A stretch of DNA of 64,000 nt from JALHOP01 sp964484195. Its GTDB lineage: Bacteria > Myxococcota > XYA12-FULL-58-9 > JALHOP01. A model generated the notes under the pieces. That model saw only the letters and a list, made by a program, of their open reading frames with translations, searched no databases and was not told the origin of the DNA. Position numbers and translations under genes: made by a program. Position 1 is the stretch's first letter. Every line of letters starts with the position of its first letter. Positions 25,395-34,328 of the stretch are shown here, piece by piece. Location of the stretch: NCBI GenBank assembly GCA_964484195.1, contig CAZAER010000005.1, positions 124,001-188,000 of the forward strand. The letters run 5' to 3'.

Positions 25395-26885
25395 ATGGGT
25401 TTATGGTCGACCAAGAATATTCAGCAGCTGCAGAGTGAAGCGGACGAAGGGCACGGCGGCCTGCGCCGGTCGTTGAACGCCGTGAACCTGACCTTGCTCG
25501 GTATCGGAGCCATCATCGGCGCCGGTATCTTCGTGCTCACGGGCACGGCTGCTGCTCAGCACGCGGGCCCCGGCATCGTCTACTCGTTCATTCTCGCCGG
25601 TCTTGGCTGCCTCTTCGCCGGCCTCTGCTACGCCGAGTTCGCCGCGATGATCCCCATCGCCGGCAGCGCTTACACCTACGGCTACGCGACCCTCGGTGAG
25701 CTCATCGCTTGGATCATAGGTTGGGACTTGATCCTCGAATACCTGTTCGCCGCGTCGACCGTCGCCGTCGGCTGGTCGGGTTACTTCGTCGCCTTCTTGC
25801 GCGATTACCTGAGCATCAACCTGCCGCCGGCGCTCACCAACGCACCGCTCGGTATCGGCGCTGGCGATCACATTCCCCACGCCACCGGCGCCATCATCAA
25901 TCTGCCGGCCGTGCTGCTCTGTCTGGTCATCACCGCGCTCCTCGTGGTCGGCATCCGGGAGTCGGCGCGCTTCAACAACATCATCGTCTTCGTGAAGATG
26001 GCGATCGTCCTCGCGGTCATCATCTGCGGCGCCGCCTACGTGAACGCCGACAACTGGACCCCGTTCATTCCCGAGAACACCGGCACCTTCGGCGTCTACG
26101 GCTGGAGCGGCGTGCTCGCCGGCGCCGGCACCATCTTCTTCGCTTACATCGGCTTCGACGCGGTCAGCACCGCGGCGCAAGAGTGCAAGAACCCGCAGCG
26201 CGATCTGCCCATCGGCATCATCGCCTCGCTCGTCGTCTGCACCGTGCTCTACATCGCCATGGCGCTCGTCATGACCGGTATCGCCAACTACAAAGAGCTC
26301 GACGTCCCCGAGCCGGTTTACGTGGCCATCTCCAAGGCGGGTGAAGGCCTGCACTGGCTCAAGCCCATCGTCAGCTTGGGCGCTATCGCTGGTCTCTCGT
26401 CGGTCGTGCTCGTCATGCTCATGGGCCAGCCGCGCATCTTCTTCGCCATGTCGCGCGACGGGTTGCTGCCGCCGGTGTTCTCGAAGGTGCACGAGAAGTT
26501 CCGCACCCCGCACTTGGCGACCATCATCACGGGCTCGGTGGCGGCGGTCATCGCCGGCGTCTTCCCGATTGGCCTCCTCGGCCACCTGGTGTCGATCGGT
26601 ACGCTCGCGGCGTTCGTCATCGTCTGCGCCGGCATCATGGTGCTGCGCAAGCGCCGTCCCGAGATCGCGCGACCGTTCAAGACCCCGTGGGTCCCGGCGG
26701 TGCCGATCCTCGGCATCATCTGCTGCCTGGGCCTCATGGCAGGTCTCGGTATCGACACCTGGATCCGTCTCGCGGTGTGGATGGGCTTGGGCCTCGCCAT
26801 TTACTTCGGGTACGGCAAGCGTCACTCGCGTCTCGCGCGCGAGGATGGCTCGGCGCCAGCCGGCGCTCCTCAACGCGCCGTTTAA
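25395..26885 (+). CDS. APC-family amino acid permease
   Basis: A 496-residue transporter with about 12 membrane helices. The first helix has the family signature LGIGAIIGAGIFVLTGTAA, and FAYIGFDAVSTAAQECKNPQRD is the conserved helix 6 / loop region. The pattern fits the cationic amino acid transporter subgroup (CAT/YfnA-like). It is predicted to import amino acids across the inner membrane. Upstream, a TTTTGG / CCAAAA inverted repeat (25335-25349) and a CTGTC / GACAG hairpin lie within 60 bases of the start. A TTGACT at 25352 could be a -35 element, but no well-spaced -10 follows. Confidence 0.9.
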   Translation: MGLWSTKNIQQLQSEADEGHGGLRRSLNAVNLTLLGIGAIIGAGIFVLTGTAAAQHAGPGIVYSFILAGLGCLFAGLCYAEFAAMIPIAGSAYTYGYATLGELIAWIIGWDLILEYLFAASTVAVGWSGYFVAFLRDYLSINLPPALTNAPLGIGAGDHIPHATGAIINLPAVLLCLVITALLVVGIRESARFNNIIVFVKMAIVLAVIICGAAYVNADNWTPFIPENTGTFGVYGWSGVLAGAGTIFFAYIGFDAVSTAAQECKNPQRDLPIGIIASLVVCTVLYIAMALVMTGIANYKELDVPEPVYVAISKAGEGLHWLKPIVSLGAIAGLSSVVLVMLMGQPRIFFAMSRDGLLPPVFSKVHEKFRTPHLATIITGSVAAVIAGVFPIGLLGHLVSIGTLAAFVIVCAGIMVLRKRRPEIARPFKTPWVPAVPILGIICCLGLMAGLGIDTWIRLAVWMGLGLAIYFGYGKRHSRLAREDGSAPAGAPQRAV

Positions 26886-26897
26886 ACGGACAAGCAC

Positions 26898-28601
26898 ATG
26901 AACGTTCGCACGCTCGGCCTGCTCACGCTGGTCGTCGCCTCGATCTTCCCCGCGTTCGCGCACGCCAAACCGCGCTGGTGGGAAGGCGCGGTGATCTACG
27001 AGATCTACCCGCGTAGCTTCCAGGACTCGAACGGTGACGGCGTCGGCGATCTGCCGGGCATCGTCTCGCGGCTCGATTACCTGAAGGCGCTCGGGGTCGA
27101 TGCCATCTGGCTCACGCCCATTTATCCGTCACCGCAGGTCGACTTCGGTTACGACGTCGCCGACTACACGAACATCGATCCGCAGTTCGGCACCTTGAAG
27201 GACTTCGACCGACTGGTGGCCGAGGCCAAGAAGCGCGGCATCCGCGTCCTCATGGACATGGTGCTCAACCACACCTCGGACAAACACGCTTGGTTCCTCG
27301 AGTCGATGTCGAGCAAGAACAATCCCAAGCGCAACTGGTACGTCTGGAATAGCGGACGGCCCGGAAAAGACGGCAAGCGCTTGCCGCCGAACAACTGGCA
27401 GAGCCTCTTCGGTCACTCGGCATGGACGCCGGCGGGCGGGACCGACGAGCTCTATTACCACTTCTTCTACAAGCAGCAGCCCGACCTGAACTGGCGCAAT
27501 CCCGAGGTCGAGAAGGCGATGTTCGACGCCGTGCGCTTCTGGCTCGACCGTGGTGCCGCCGGTTACCGCTTCGACGCCATCGACACGCTCTTCGAGGTGA
27601 CCGACCTGCGCGATGCCAAGGAAGGTCCGGGGCTGAATGCCTATGGCGACCCGACCGCGGACTTCACGCTGCAGTCGAAGCAACCCGAGGTGCACGACGT
27701 CATGCGCCGCTTGCGCGCTTTGGCGGACGGTTACGCCGGCGACCGCCTGTTTCTCGGCGAGGTCTACACCAAGACTACGGCGGAGCTCGTCGGCTGGTAC
27801 GGCGCCAAGAACGACGAGCTGCACCTCACCATGGACATGGAGCTCCTGCCGCTCGACGTCGACGCCGCGAGCTTTCGCAAGGCGCTCGAGGCCGCGCAGA
27901 CGCAGCTGAACGGCAACATGCCGCTCTTCGTCACCGACAACCACGACCAGCCGCGCAGCTGGGACCGTTACGGCGACAACGCGAACGACGCCGCCATTGC
28001 CCGCGCCGTCGCCACCATGCTCCTGGGGACGCGCTCGACCGTGCTCCTGTATTACGGACAGGAGCTCGGCATGGTCACGACGCCGCCGACCCGCGTCGAA
28101 GACGTGAAAGACCCCATCGGAGTCACCGGCTGGCCCAAGGAGAAGGGTCGCGATGGCGAGCGCACGCCAATGCAATGGGACGCGACCAAGAACGCGGGCT
28201 TCACCAAGGGGACGCCGTGGCTCCCGGTGCCTCCGTCCGCCGCGACGGTCAACGTCGAGGCTCAGCTCGCGGATCGCGACTCGCTCTTCGGCTGGTACAA
28301 GAAGCTCATCGCCCTGCGCCGCACCAACGCCGCCGTGCGTGAAGGTGTTACGACCTTCCTCGATCGCGACGCCCAGCACGCGGTCGTATGGTTGCGCACC
28401 GTGAAGAATGGAGCGCCGGTCGTCTTCGCGGTCAACATGAAGGCGGAGCCGGTCACTCTGTCTGTTTCAGCGGACGTCGCCCAGGGCCGCGTCAAGGGCT
28501 TGAAAGCGCTGGCGGTGAGCCACGAAGCCTTGAAATCGGCCACTCCTGACGCGATTTCACTGCCGCCGTTTGGCGTGTACATCGGCCAGATTCAGCGCTA
28601 G
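26898..28601 (+). CDS. secreted GH13 alpha-glucosidase
   Basis: A 567-residue alpha-amylase-family enzyme with a signal peptide cleaved near AHA-KP (residue 23). GH13 conserved regions are in order: DMVLNHTS, GYRFDAIDTL with the nucleophile Asp near residue 225, FLGEVY with the general acid Glu near 288, and TDNHDQPR. The C-terminal domain is a short beta sandwich. The IYPRSFQDSNGDGVGDL start is typical of oligo-1,6-glucosidases and alpha-glucosidases that trim small alpha-glucans. The signal peptide puts it in the periplasm or outside, where glucose or other released products would be taken up by transporters not seen here. It starts 12 bases after the permease stop. Confidence 0.92.
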   Translation: MNVRTLGLLTLVVASIFPAFAHAKPRWWEGAVIYEIYPRSFQDSNGDGVGDLPGIVSRLDYLKALGVDAIWLTPIYPSPQVDFGYDVADYTNIDPQFGTLKDFDRLVAEAKKRGIRVLMDMVLNHTSDKHAWFLESMSSKNNPKRNWYVWNSGRPGKDGKRLPPNNWQSLFGHSAWTPAGGTDELYYHFFYKQQPDLNWRNPEVEKAMFDAVRFWLDRGAAGYRFDAIDTLFEVTDLRDAKEGPGLNAYGDPTADFTLQSKQPEVHDVMRRLRALADGYAGDRLFLGEVYTKTTAELVGWYGAKNDELHLTMDMELLPLDVDAASFRKALEAAQTQLNGNMPLFVTDNHDQPRSWDRYGDNANDAAIARAVATMLLGTRSTVLLYYGQELGMVTTPPTRVEDVKDPIGVTGWPKEKGRDGERTPMQWDATKNAGFTKGTPWLPVPPSAATVNVEAQLADRDSLFGWYKKLIALRRTNAAVREGVTTFLDRDAQHAVVWLRTVKNGAPVVFAVNMKAEPVTLSVSADVAQGRVKGLKALAVSHEALKSATPDAISLPPFGVYIGQIQR

Positions 28602-28626
28602 AGAGCCACGGCCAGAGGAGACCGCC

Positions 28627-29787
28627 ATGACTGACAACCAAGCCGCCCCGCAGGGCCCGAAGCCCAAGAAGTCCGTTGCCTTGTCCGGCGTCGTCGCCGG
28701 TAACACGGCGCTTTGCACCGTCGGCCGCAGCGGCAACGACCTGCACTACCGCGGCTACGACATCCTCGACGTCGCCGATCGCTGCCAGTTCGAAGAAGTC
28801 GCGCACCTCCTCGTGCACGGCAAGCTCCCGACCAACGCCGAGCTTGCGGGCTACAAGGCGAAGCTCAAAGCGCTGCGCGGCATCCCGGCGCAAGTGAAGG
28901 CGGCGCTCGAGTCGCTGCCGGCGTCGAGTCATCCGATGGACGTCATGCGCACGGGCGTCTCGGCGCTCGGCTGCTCGCTCCCCGAGAAGGACGATCACAA
29001 CCACGCTGGTGCCCGCGACATCGCCGACCGCTTGATGGCGTCGCTCGGCTCGATGCTCCTCTATTGGTATCACTACGCGTTCAACGGCCGGCGCATCGAG
29101 GTCGAGACCGACGACGATTCGATCGGCGGTCACTTTTTGCACCTGTTGCACGGCACCGCGCCCAAGAAGTCATGGGTCGATGCGATGCACGTGTCGCTCG
29201 TGCTCTATGCCGAGCACGAGTTCAACGCCTCGACCTTCACGTCGCGCGTCATCGCCGGCACTGGCTCCGACATGTACTCGTGCATCACCGGTGGCATCGG
29301 TGCCTTGCGCGGTCCGAAACACGGCGGCGCCAACGAGGTCGCCTTCGACATCCAGAAGCGTTACGAGAATCCCGACGAGGCCGAGAAGGACATCGTCGAG
29401 CGCGTCGCCAAGAAAGAAGTCGTCATCGGCTTCGGTCACCCGGTCTACACGGTCAGTGACCCGCGCAACAAAGTCATCAAAGAAGTCGCCCGCCGCCTCT
29501 CGAAGGAGGCCGGCAGCATGAAGATGTTCGACATCGCCGAGCGCCTCGAATCGGTCATGTGGCGCGAGAAGAAGATGTTCCCGAACCTCGATTGGTTCAG
29601 CGCCGTCAGCTACCACGTGATGGGCGTGCCGACGACGTTCTTCACGCCGCTCTTCGTCATCTCCCGCACCAGCGGCTGGAGCGCGCACGTCATCGAGCAG
29701 CGCATCGACGGCAAGATCATCCGGCCGACGGCGAACTACACCGGACCCGAAGACCGCAAGTACGTGCCGATCGAACAGCGCACCTGA
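28627..29787 (+). CDS. prpC: 2-methylcitrate synthase
   Basis: A 386-residue enzyme of the citrate synthase family, strikingly close to E. coli PrpC: KPKKSVALSGVVAGNTALCT, GNDLHYRGYDI, SHPMDVMRTGVSALGC, DDDSIGGHFLHLLHG and EFNASTFTSRVIAGTGSD. The catalytic residues are in GPKHGGAN (His), GFGHPVYT (His) and LDWFSA (Asp). It condenses propionyl-CoA with oxaloacetate in the methylcitrate cycle, and such enzymes can also act as minor citrate synthases. The ATG at 28627 is preferred over 28570 because a good AGAGGAG lies just upstream. No prpB or prpD is next to it. Confidence 0.93.
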   Translation: MTDNQAAPQGPKPKKSVALSGVVAGNTALCTVGRSGNDLHYRGYDILDVADRCQFEEVAHLLVHGKLPTNAELAGYKAKLKALRGIPAQVKAALESLPASSHPMDVMRTGVSALGCSLPEKDDHNHAGARDIADRLMASLGSMLLYWYHYAFNGRRIEVETDDDSIGGHFLHLLHGTAPKKSWVDAMHVSLVLYAEHEFNASTFTSRVIAGTGSDMYSCITGGIGALRGPKHGGANEVAFDIQKRYENPDEAEKDIVERVAKKEVVIGFGHPVYTVSDPRNKVIKEVARRLSKEAGSMKMFDIAERLESVMWREKKMFPNLDWFSAVSYHVMGVPTTFFTPLFVISRTSGWSAHVIEQRIDGKIIRPTANYTGPEDRKYVPIEQRT

Positions 29788-29788
29788 G

Positions 29789-30421
29789 TCAACGCCAACG
29801 TCTCGGTCCGAACGGCCCGCCGTGCGGTCGCGCATGGAAGGGCCCGGGACCGATGCGCTGATACGGAGCGAAGCGCGGGCCTACAGGGTAGGCGGCGTGC
29901 GGTCTGAACCAAGGGCGGGCGTGCCACGCGTAGTACCGTGGCCCGTAGACGCCCCAGTAGGGTCGTGGGCCGATGCTGAACACCCACGGCGATAGGAGCC
30001 AGCCCCACCCGATGCCGACGCGCCAGACGAACATCTGCGCGGTCGCGGAGTCGGGCGGCACGTAGGTGTACGCTTGAGCGTACGGTGCATAGACCCAACC
30101 GTATTGCTGGGTGAAGACCCACTGACCGGCCGGTATCTCGGGAGTTGCCGCGGTCGCGGTCGCGGGGGCGCTGGGTTGCGTGGTTGGCAGCGGCGGTGTC
30201 GGCACCAGAGTCGGCGCTGGCTTGTCCGCGGGTTGCGGGATCGTAGGGATCGGCGCGCTGGCTGACGGATCGTCGAGCACCGGGGTGTCGGCGTCGAGCG
30301 CCGAGACGTCGCTGCCGAGGTCGGCGTCACGGCTGCCGGCCCAGTTGCTCTCGAGCGTGCGGTCCTGCGCTAGCGCGGAGCCCGCGAAACCAACCACGAC
30401 GATGACAGCCAGCGTTTTCAT
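29789..30421 (-). CDS. secreted Pro/Trp/Tyr-rich protein of unknown function
   Basis: A 210-residue protein with a signal peptide (MKTLAVIVVVGFAGSALA, cleavage before QD). Residues 40-95 are a Pro/Thr/Ala linker. The C-terminal half is rich in Trp, Tyr, Pro and Arg, for example QWVFTQQYGWVYAPYAQAYT and GPRPYWGVYGPRYYAWH. The gene's stop adjoins the prpC stop on the other strand. The serpin gene ends three bases upstream of its start, so both are likely in one transcript. An envelope protein is the safest description. Confidence 0.65.
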   Translation of the reverse strand: MKTLAVIVVVGFAGSALAQDRTLESNWAGSRDADLGSDVSALDADTPVLDDPSASAPIPTIPQPADKPAPTLVPTPPLPTTQPSAPATATAATPEIPAGQWVFTQQYGWVYAPYAQAYTYVPPDSATAQMFVWRVGIGWGWLLSPWVFSIGPRPYWGVYGPRYYAWHARPWFRPHAAYPVGPRFAPYQRIGPGPFHARPHGGPFGPRRWR

Positions 30422-30424
30422 GGC

Positions 30425-31693
30425 TCAGCTCTTCGGATCGAGGATACGTCCCACGAACAAAACTTCGCCGTTGCGGGTGTCGCGGATGACCACCAGGAAT
30501 GGGTGATCGGCGCGAAACTTCACCGGCTCGTCGCGTGGCGGCGCGGCGCCGGCCTCCATCATGACCGCCGTAGCGGCCGCGGCTTCCGTGCCCTTCTCAT
30601 CGACGGCGACGAACGCCTGATGGATCACCTTGGAGATGAACAGCTCGTGGGTGCCGTCCATTCCGGAGAAATCGGCGTCTGGGAACTTGAAGGCGCGCTT
30701 CATCCCCATGCCCTCGAGGACCTTCGCGAGCTCGAGCGACGCCTTGGTCTTGAACGAGGGCATGGCAACGTCGACACGGCGGCTCTCGAGCTTTGCGAGC
30801 CAGCCGGCGTGCGCTCCGGCGGCGAAGCGCTTCTCGAGCGCCGGGAGGCCATCGCGGGCGTCAGGCAACACGATGTCCATCGCTAGTGCGCCCTCGCCGT
30901 AAGGCATCTCGAGCATCAAACCGCCGTCGACGTGCGCAACGCTGAAGCGGTCGAGCTGGTGCATCATCGGCACTTGTTTGGCGCCATCGGCGGCGTGAAA
31001 AGGCTCGGGCTTGGTGTCGCGGGTCTCGAACTGATTCTTCCACTGGCCTTTGAAGTAGACCGCGTTGGTGATGATGAGCTTGGTGTCACTGGGGATGGTG
31101 CCGGTCGGGATCAGCTCTTCGATCTTCTTCTCGGTCTGGTCGCTGACCCACTTGTTGATGGCGGCGCGGCTCGGCTCGACGGCGTTCTGGAAATCGAGCT
31201 GCTCGAGTGGTGCGCCGTAGCGGTCACGGAGGCTGGTCAAGAACGGCGCGTTGAAGATGCGACCTTTCTGGCCCCAGAGTCGGTTCACTACGCGCAACAC
31301 GATACGCCGGCGCTCGAGCTCCGCTTCGGCGTACTTCTGCGTCTGCGGGTCGTTCGATTGCGTGGCCCAGGTCGGCATCTTGGGGTCGGCGAGGTCCTGC
31401 CAGTCGGCGCGGAGCTTGGCGATGTCGGCCGCCGGGTCGGCGCCCAAGCCCAGCACCTTCTTCATCTCCTCGGCGGTCTCACCGACGGCGCCGGCCTGAG
31501 CCATGGCCATCGCCATACGAATGCTCACCGGCGAGTAGAAGAGGTTGCCCTTCTTGCTCATCAGCTCGCCGTGCAGACGCGCCGTGAAATCGGCTTTGTC
31601 GGGCACCACCGTCGGCGCGGGTTTCTCGCGCGGAGCTGCGGACGCCGTCGAATGGCCGAGGAGCAGGAGGATCGCCGAGAGCAGTCGTCGCAT
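30425..31693 (-). CDS. secreted serpin (serine protease inhibitor)
   Basis: A 422-residue serpin with a signal peptide ending near SAA-PR. Family motifs are plain: NLFYSPVSIRMAMAMAQAGA, LIITNAVYFKGQWKNQF, and HQAFVAVDEKGTEAAAATAV just before the reactive loop. The hinge GTEAAAATA has the small residues needed for loop insertion, so it should be inhibitory. Aligning by length with alpha-1-antitrypsin puts the scissile bond near EAGAAPP, with P1 probably Gly or Ala, although the loop is about two residues longer. Small P1 residues would suit elastase-like proteases. The location is the periplasm or outside. Its target could be a self protease or one of prey origin; that is inference. Confidence 0.93.
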   Translation of the reverse strand: MRRLLSAILLLLGHSTASAAPREKPAPTVVPDKADFTARLHGELMSKKGNLFYSPVSIRMAMAMAQAGAVGETAEEMKKVLGLGADPAADIAKLRADWQDLADPKMPTWATQSNDPQTQKYAEAELERRRIVLRVVNRLWGQKGRIFNAPFLTSLRDRYGAPLEQLDFQNAVEPSRAAINKWVSDQTEKKIEELIPTGTIPSDTKLIITNAVYFKGQWKNQFETRDTKPEPFHAADGAKQVPMMHQLDRFSVAHVDGGLMLEMPYGEGALAMDIVLPDARDGLPALEKRFAAGAHAGWLAKLESRRVDVAMPSFKTKASLELAKVLEGMGMKRAFKFPDADFSGMDGTHELFISKVIHQAFVAVDEKGTEAAAATAVMMEAGAAPPRDEPVKFRADHPFLVVIRDTRNGEVLFVGRILDPKS

Positions 31694-31715
31694 GGTGCGA
31701 CGCTACCTCAACGTC

Positions 31716-32747
31716 TTACGCGGTTACAGCCACATAGCCGGAGGCGCGTTCGCGGATGGTGCGCCGCTGCCGTCCTCCGTCGTGCGTCGGGTCGTTGCTA
31801 CGCTCGTCGTAGCTCTTGGCTTCGTCCAAGCGAACGACGTCGCTAAAGGTGCCGCCGTGCGCGGCAACGCCGTGCATTGCTGGCGGAACACCCTTCCCAG
31901 CGGCGACCGATGGGCCATCGGCGTGGAACGGAGCTAGATCGTAAATGAACGTGCGCTCGATGACGCTTTGGTCGCGCGTTGCTCGGACGGCGCCGTCGAG
32001 CCGTGCCGCGCGGACGGCGTGGGTGTGCCGTGTTTCGGTGACCGCCTTGCCGTGAACCACGAAGACCTCGCGCCCCGCTTGCAACAGCTGCAGCGCGGTC
32101 GTGAGCGGTACGACTTGGAGGACCTCGACGCCGTAACGCGAGCGGGCGCCGAGATTGGCGACGAGGCGTCGTGTGCGAACGAGCTCGCGCATTTCGCCAA
32201 GGCGCGGCTCGAAACGCGCGCTATCGACCTTGGCCAAGCGTCGAAGAGCCTGCGCCGGCTCGATGCGATCGCCGAGGACACCAGCGCCAAAAAGGTCGGC
32301 GCGGATCTCCTGTGGACTGCGCTCGTACATGTTGGGCGATCCGCAATAGCGTTTGGTGCTCTCGCGTCCGTCGACCGCGACTTGCACGGTCCCTTCGTTG
32401 CGCGCCGTCGTGCCGTACCAATCGCGTGCGGCTCCGAACACCAACGCTGCGCCGCCGAGGACGAGCGGCGCTCCGCTGATCGCCGTCAACGCTCCCACCA
32501 GCACACCACCGGCGCCCCACAAGAGGCCGGTGCTGAAAGAATTGGCGAAACGATGGCCGTGAAAGCGGCCCCGTTCGCCCGCGACGTCCGCCGTGTAGCT
32601 GTCGATGACAGCGTACCCGGCAGGCGTCTCGAAGATGCGTGAGCCAGGCGCGACGCCGGCTGCAGCGAGCTCGGCGCCGAGATTGTCGGGCATCCGTCCG
32701 GCGCGAAGACTCGCGTCGAGCGCTGCGAGGCGTGCGGCTTGTGTCAC
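31716..32747 (-). CDS. protein of unknown function with Gly-rich membrane segment
   Basis: A 343-residue protein. About residue 70-105 lies a Gly-rich hydrophobic stretch (FSTGLLWGAGGVLVGALTAI followed by GAPLVLGGAALVFGAA), which looks like a tight helical hairpin. The remainder is soluble, with a basic middle part (LRRLAKVDSARFEPRLGEM) and a Ser/Asp/Arg-rich end. I do not recognise it. It is separated by nine bases from the gene upstream, so these two probably form a pair. Confidence 0.55.
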   Translation of the reverse strand: MTQAARLAALDASLRAGRMPDNLGAELAAAGVAPGSRIFETPAGYAVIDSYTADVAGERGRFHGHRFANSFSTGLLWGAGGVLVGALTAISGAPLVLGGAALVFGAARDWYGTTARNEGTVQVAVDGRESTKRYCGSPNMYERSPQEIRADLFGAGVLGDRIEPAQALRRLAKVDSARFEPRLGEMRELVRTRRLVANLGARSRYGVEVLQVVPLTTALQLLQAGREVFVVHGKAVTETRHTHAVRAARLDGAVRATRDQSVIERTFIYDLAPFHADGPSVAAGKGVPPAMHGVAAHGGTFSDVVRLDEAKSYDERSNDPTHDGGRQRRTIRERASGYVAVTA

Positions 32748-32756
32748 GTGTCTGCC

Positions 32757-33329
32757 TTAGCGGCTGGCGCGGCGCGCGACGCGCTCGAAGCGCGAGTCGT
32801 CGTGGCCCGTGTAGCGCTGCGTGCCGCCGATCTCGGCCTTGACCGAGTCGCTGCGCGATTGCCACGAGGCTTCGAAGTCCGCCGTGACGACCACCGGGCC
32901 GCCATTCTTCGGCAGGACGCCAGTGCCGGGGACACCGGAGGCCTCCATGTCGACGAGGGCGAGCTCGGCGAGCGACTTCACGGACTCGGTCGTGAAACCG
33001 GCCGAGGTGCTGCGGCTGCTCTGAACGCCTGAGCCAGATGACGAGCTGACGACCTGACCCCACGCATAGGAGCGGTCACCGGCGCCGGAGCCAGCCTGCG
33101 AGGCGAACTTTTCGACGCGCGACGCCGCGTTGACGATGACGATAGGGGTCTCCGCGGAGAGGCGACGATAGGCGTCGGCCGCGCCGATGCGGGTGTAGCC
33201 GCTGGCGGATTCGACGAACAGACGAGCGCTGCGATCGAGCTGCTTGAGCGTCGCTGCGACGTCGGTGGTCGGGGTGGATGCGTAAACAGTGCCGTTAACC
33301 GGACTAGGGTTGATTTTCTTCATGAGCAT
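32757..33329 (-). CDS. small soluble protein of unknown function
   Basis: A 190-residue protein starting MLMKKINPSPVNG, or MKK at 33323. It is Ser/Thr-rich and has no signal peptide. A mixed alpha/beta pattern (LKQLDRSARLFVESASGYTR, TPIVIVNAASRVEKF) precedes a flexible Ser/Gly stretch and a basic tail. Longer in-frame reading to 33545 would run antisense through the oxygenase gene and is not credible. The start overlaps the proposed start of the divergent oxygenase by eight bases, so one of the two starts is probably further in. Confidence 0.55.
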   Translation of the reverse strand: MLMKKINPSPVNGTVYASTPTTDVAATLKQLDRSARLFVESASGYTRIGAADAYRRLSAETPIVIVNAASRVEKFASQAGSGAGDRSYAWGQVVSSSSGSGVQSSRSTSAGFTTESVKSLAELALVDMEASGVPGTGVLPKNGGPVVVTADFEASWQSRSDSVKAEIGGTQRYTGHDDSRFERVARRASR

Positions 33330-34062
33330 TGTATCGCGCCGGCTCCAATTTCGATTCGTGTCACGTGGGCACCGTCGCTGTGATCGGTTAAACCTCGAGG
33401 TCTTGGCCATCGAGCTGCTTACCCGCGACGACGTCGTTGCGCCGGAATCCTTAGCTGCGATGCGGACTTGGCTCGCTGATAGCGACCTCGTGGGCGCCAG
33501 TCCCTTGAAGGGAACGTTTGGGGCGAGCCGAGGTTTCGCCATCACCTTTACCCGTGATGGCGTGGCTGAGCTCCGCCAGCGCTTTCCCGTGCTTTGGCCC
33601 TTCGTCGAGGTCGGCGTCTTGGCGCGGCCTTGGCGGGCGCTCTACGGGCCGCTCGGCCGCTTCCGTGAAACGCGCGCTTTCTATCTGAACGTTCTCGTCG
33701 TCCCTTCTGGGGCGCACGTCGCCCGTCACGTCGACGCCACCCTGAGCACCGCCGTAGGCGCCGCGGCCGTGACGCCGCTCGCGGTGAGCGTGCTCTATCT
33801 CGACGCACCCTCGGGAGGCGGTTTGAAGCTGTGGCGCGGAGAGCGGCAGGTCGCCGAGGTCACACCGGCGCCAGGTCGCTTCGTCTGCTTTCGCGGAGAT
33901 CTCGGCCACGAGGTTGCCGCCGTCGAAGGAGAAGGCGAGCGGGTCAGTGTCGTCTGCGAGCAATACGCGTTCCCGCGCCGCCGAGCCGCGCTGATGAGTG
34001 CGTTCCACGTGACGTCACGCGGTCGCTTCGGTCGCATCCTCGACCGCCTCGCCGAGCGCTAG
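33322..34062 (+). CDS. 2-oxoglutarate/Fe(II)-dependent oxygenase-like protein
   Basis: About 246 residues. The C-terminal half fits the prolyl-4-hydroxylase-type double-stranded beta-helix. The iron ligands are HVD (His and Asp near residues 136-138) and His in GDLGHEV near 195, and the 2-oxoglutarate-binding Arg is in RVSVVC near 206. SGGGLKLWRG is the typical strand before the distal His. It would hydroxylate a protein or small-molecule substrate not identifiable here. The N-terminal start is uncertain: 33322 overlaps the divergent gene, and GTG 33358 or TTG 33403 could be the true start. DUF1244 follows on the other strand after two bases. Confidence 0.72.
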   Translation: MSIVSRRLQFRFVSRGHRRCDRLNLEVLAIELLTRDDVVAPESLAAMRTWLADSDLVGASPLKGTFGASRGFAITFTRDGVAELRQRFPVLWPFVEVGVLARPWRALYGPLGRFRETRAFYLNVLVVPSGAHVARHVDATLSTAVGAAAVTPLAVSVLYLDAPSGGGLKLWRGERQVAEVTPAPGRFVCFRGDLGHEVAAVEGEGERVSVVCEQYAFPRRRAALMSAFHVTSRGRFGRILDRLAER

Positions 34063-34064
34063 CG

Positions 34065-34310
34065 CTACTTCTGGTACTTCGTCTTCCACTCGGCGTACGG
34101 CATGCCGTAGACGGTGGCGCGCGCCTCCTCGTCGGGCATGGCGATGCCTCGGGCCTCGGCCGCTTCGCGATACCAGCGCGACAGGCAGTTGCGGCAGAAG
34201 CCGGCGAGATCCATCAGCGCGATGTTTTGGACGTCTGTGCGCTCGCGCAGGTGCTCCACCAGACGTCGGAAGGCAGCGGCTTCGAGCTCGGTGCGGGTAC
34301 GGTCATCCAT
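34065..34310 (-). CDS. DUF1244 family protein
   Basis: An 81-residue protein matching the highly conserved DUF1244 family: DVQNIALMDLAGFCRNC, then LSRWYREAAEARGI and the C-terminal YGMPYAEWKTKYQ. The two Cys of FCRNC are invariant in the family and suggest a metal or redox site. The biochemical role is not known. The length is normal for the family. It reads towards the oxygenase gene and lies 18 bases after the ABC ATPase stop in the same direction. Confidence 0.9.
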   Translation of the reverse strand: MDDRTRTELEAAAFRRLVEHLRERTDVQNIALMDLAGFCRNCLSRWYREAAEARGIAMPDEEARATVYGMPYAEWKTKYQK

Positions 34311-34328
34311 GCGCTCCGTCCTCGCGGG

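Noticed and set aside
25401..26963. 520-codon minus-strand open frame opposite the amino acid permease
   Set aside because: The product is a low-complexity Asp/Arg/Glu string with no family features, while the plus strand encodes a clear permease.
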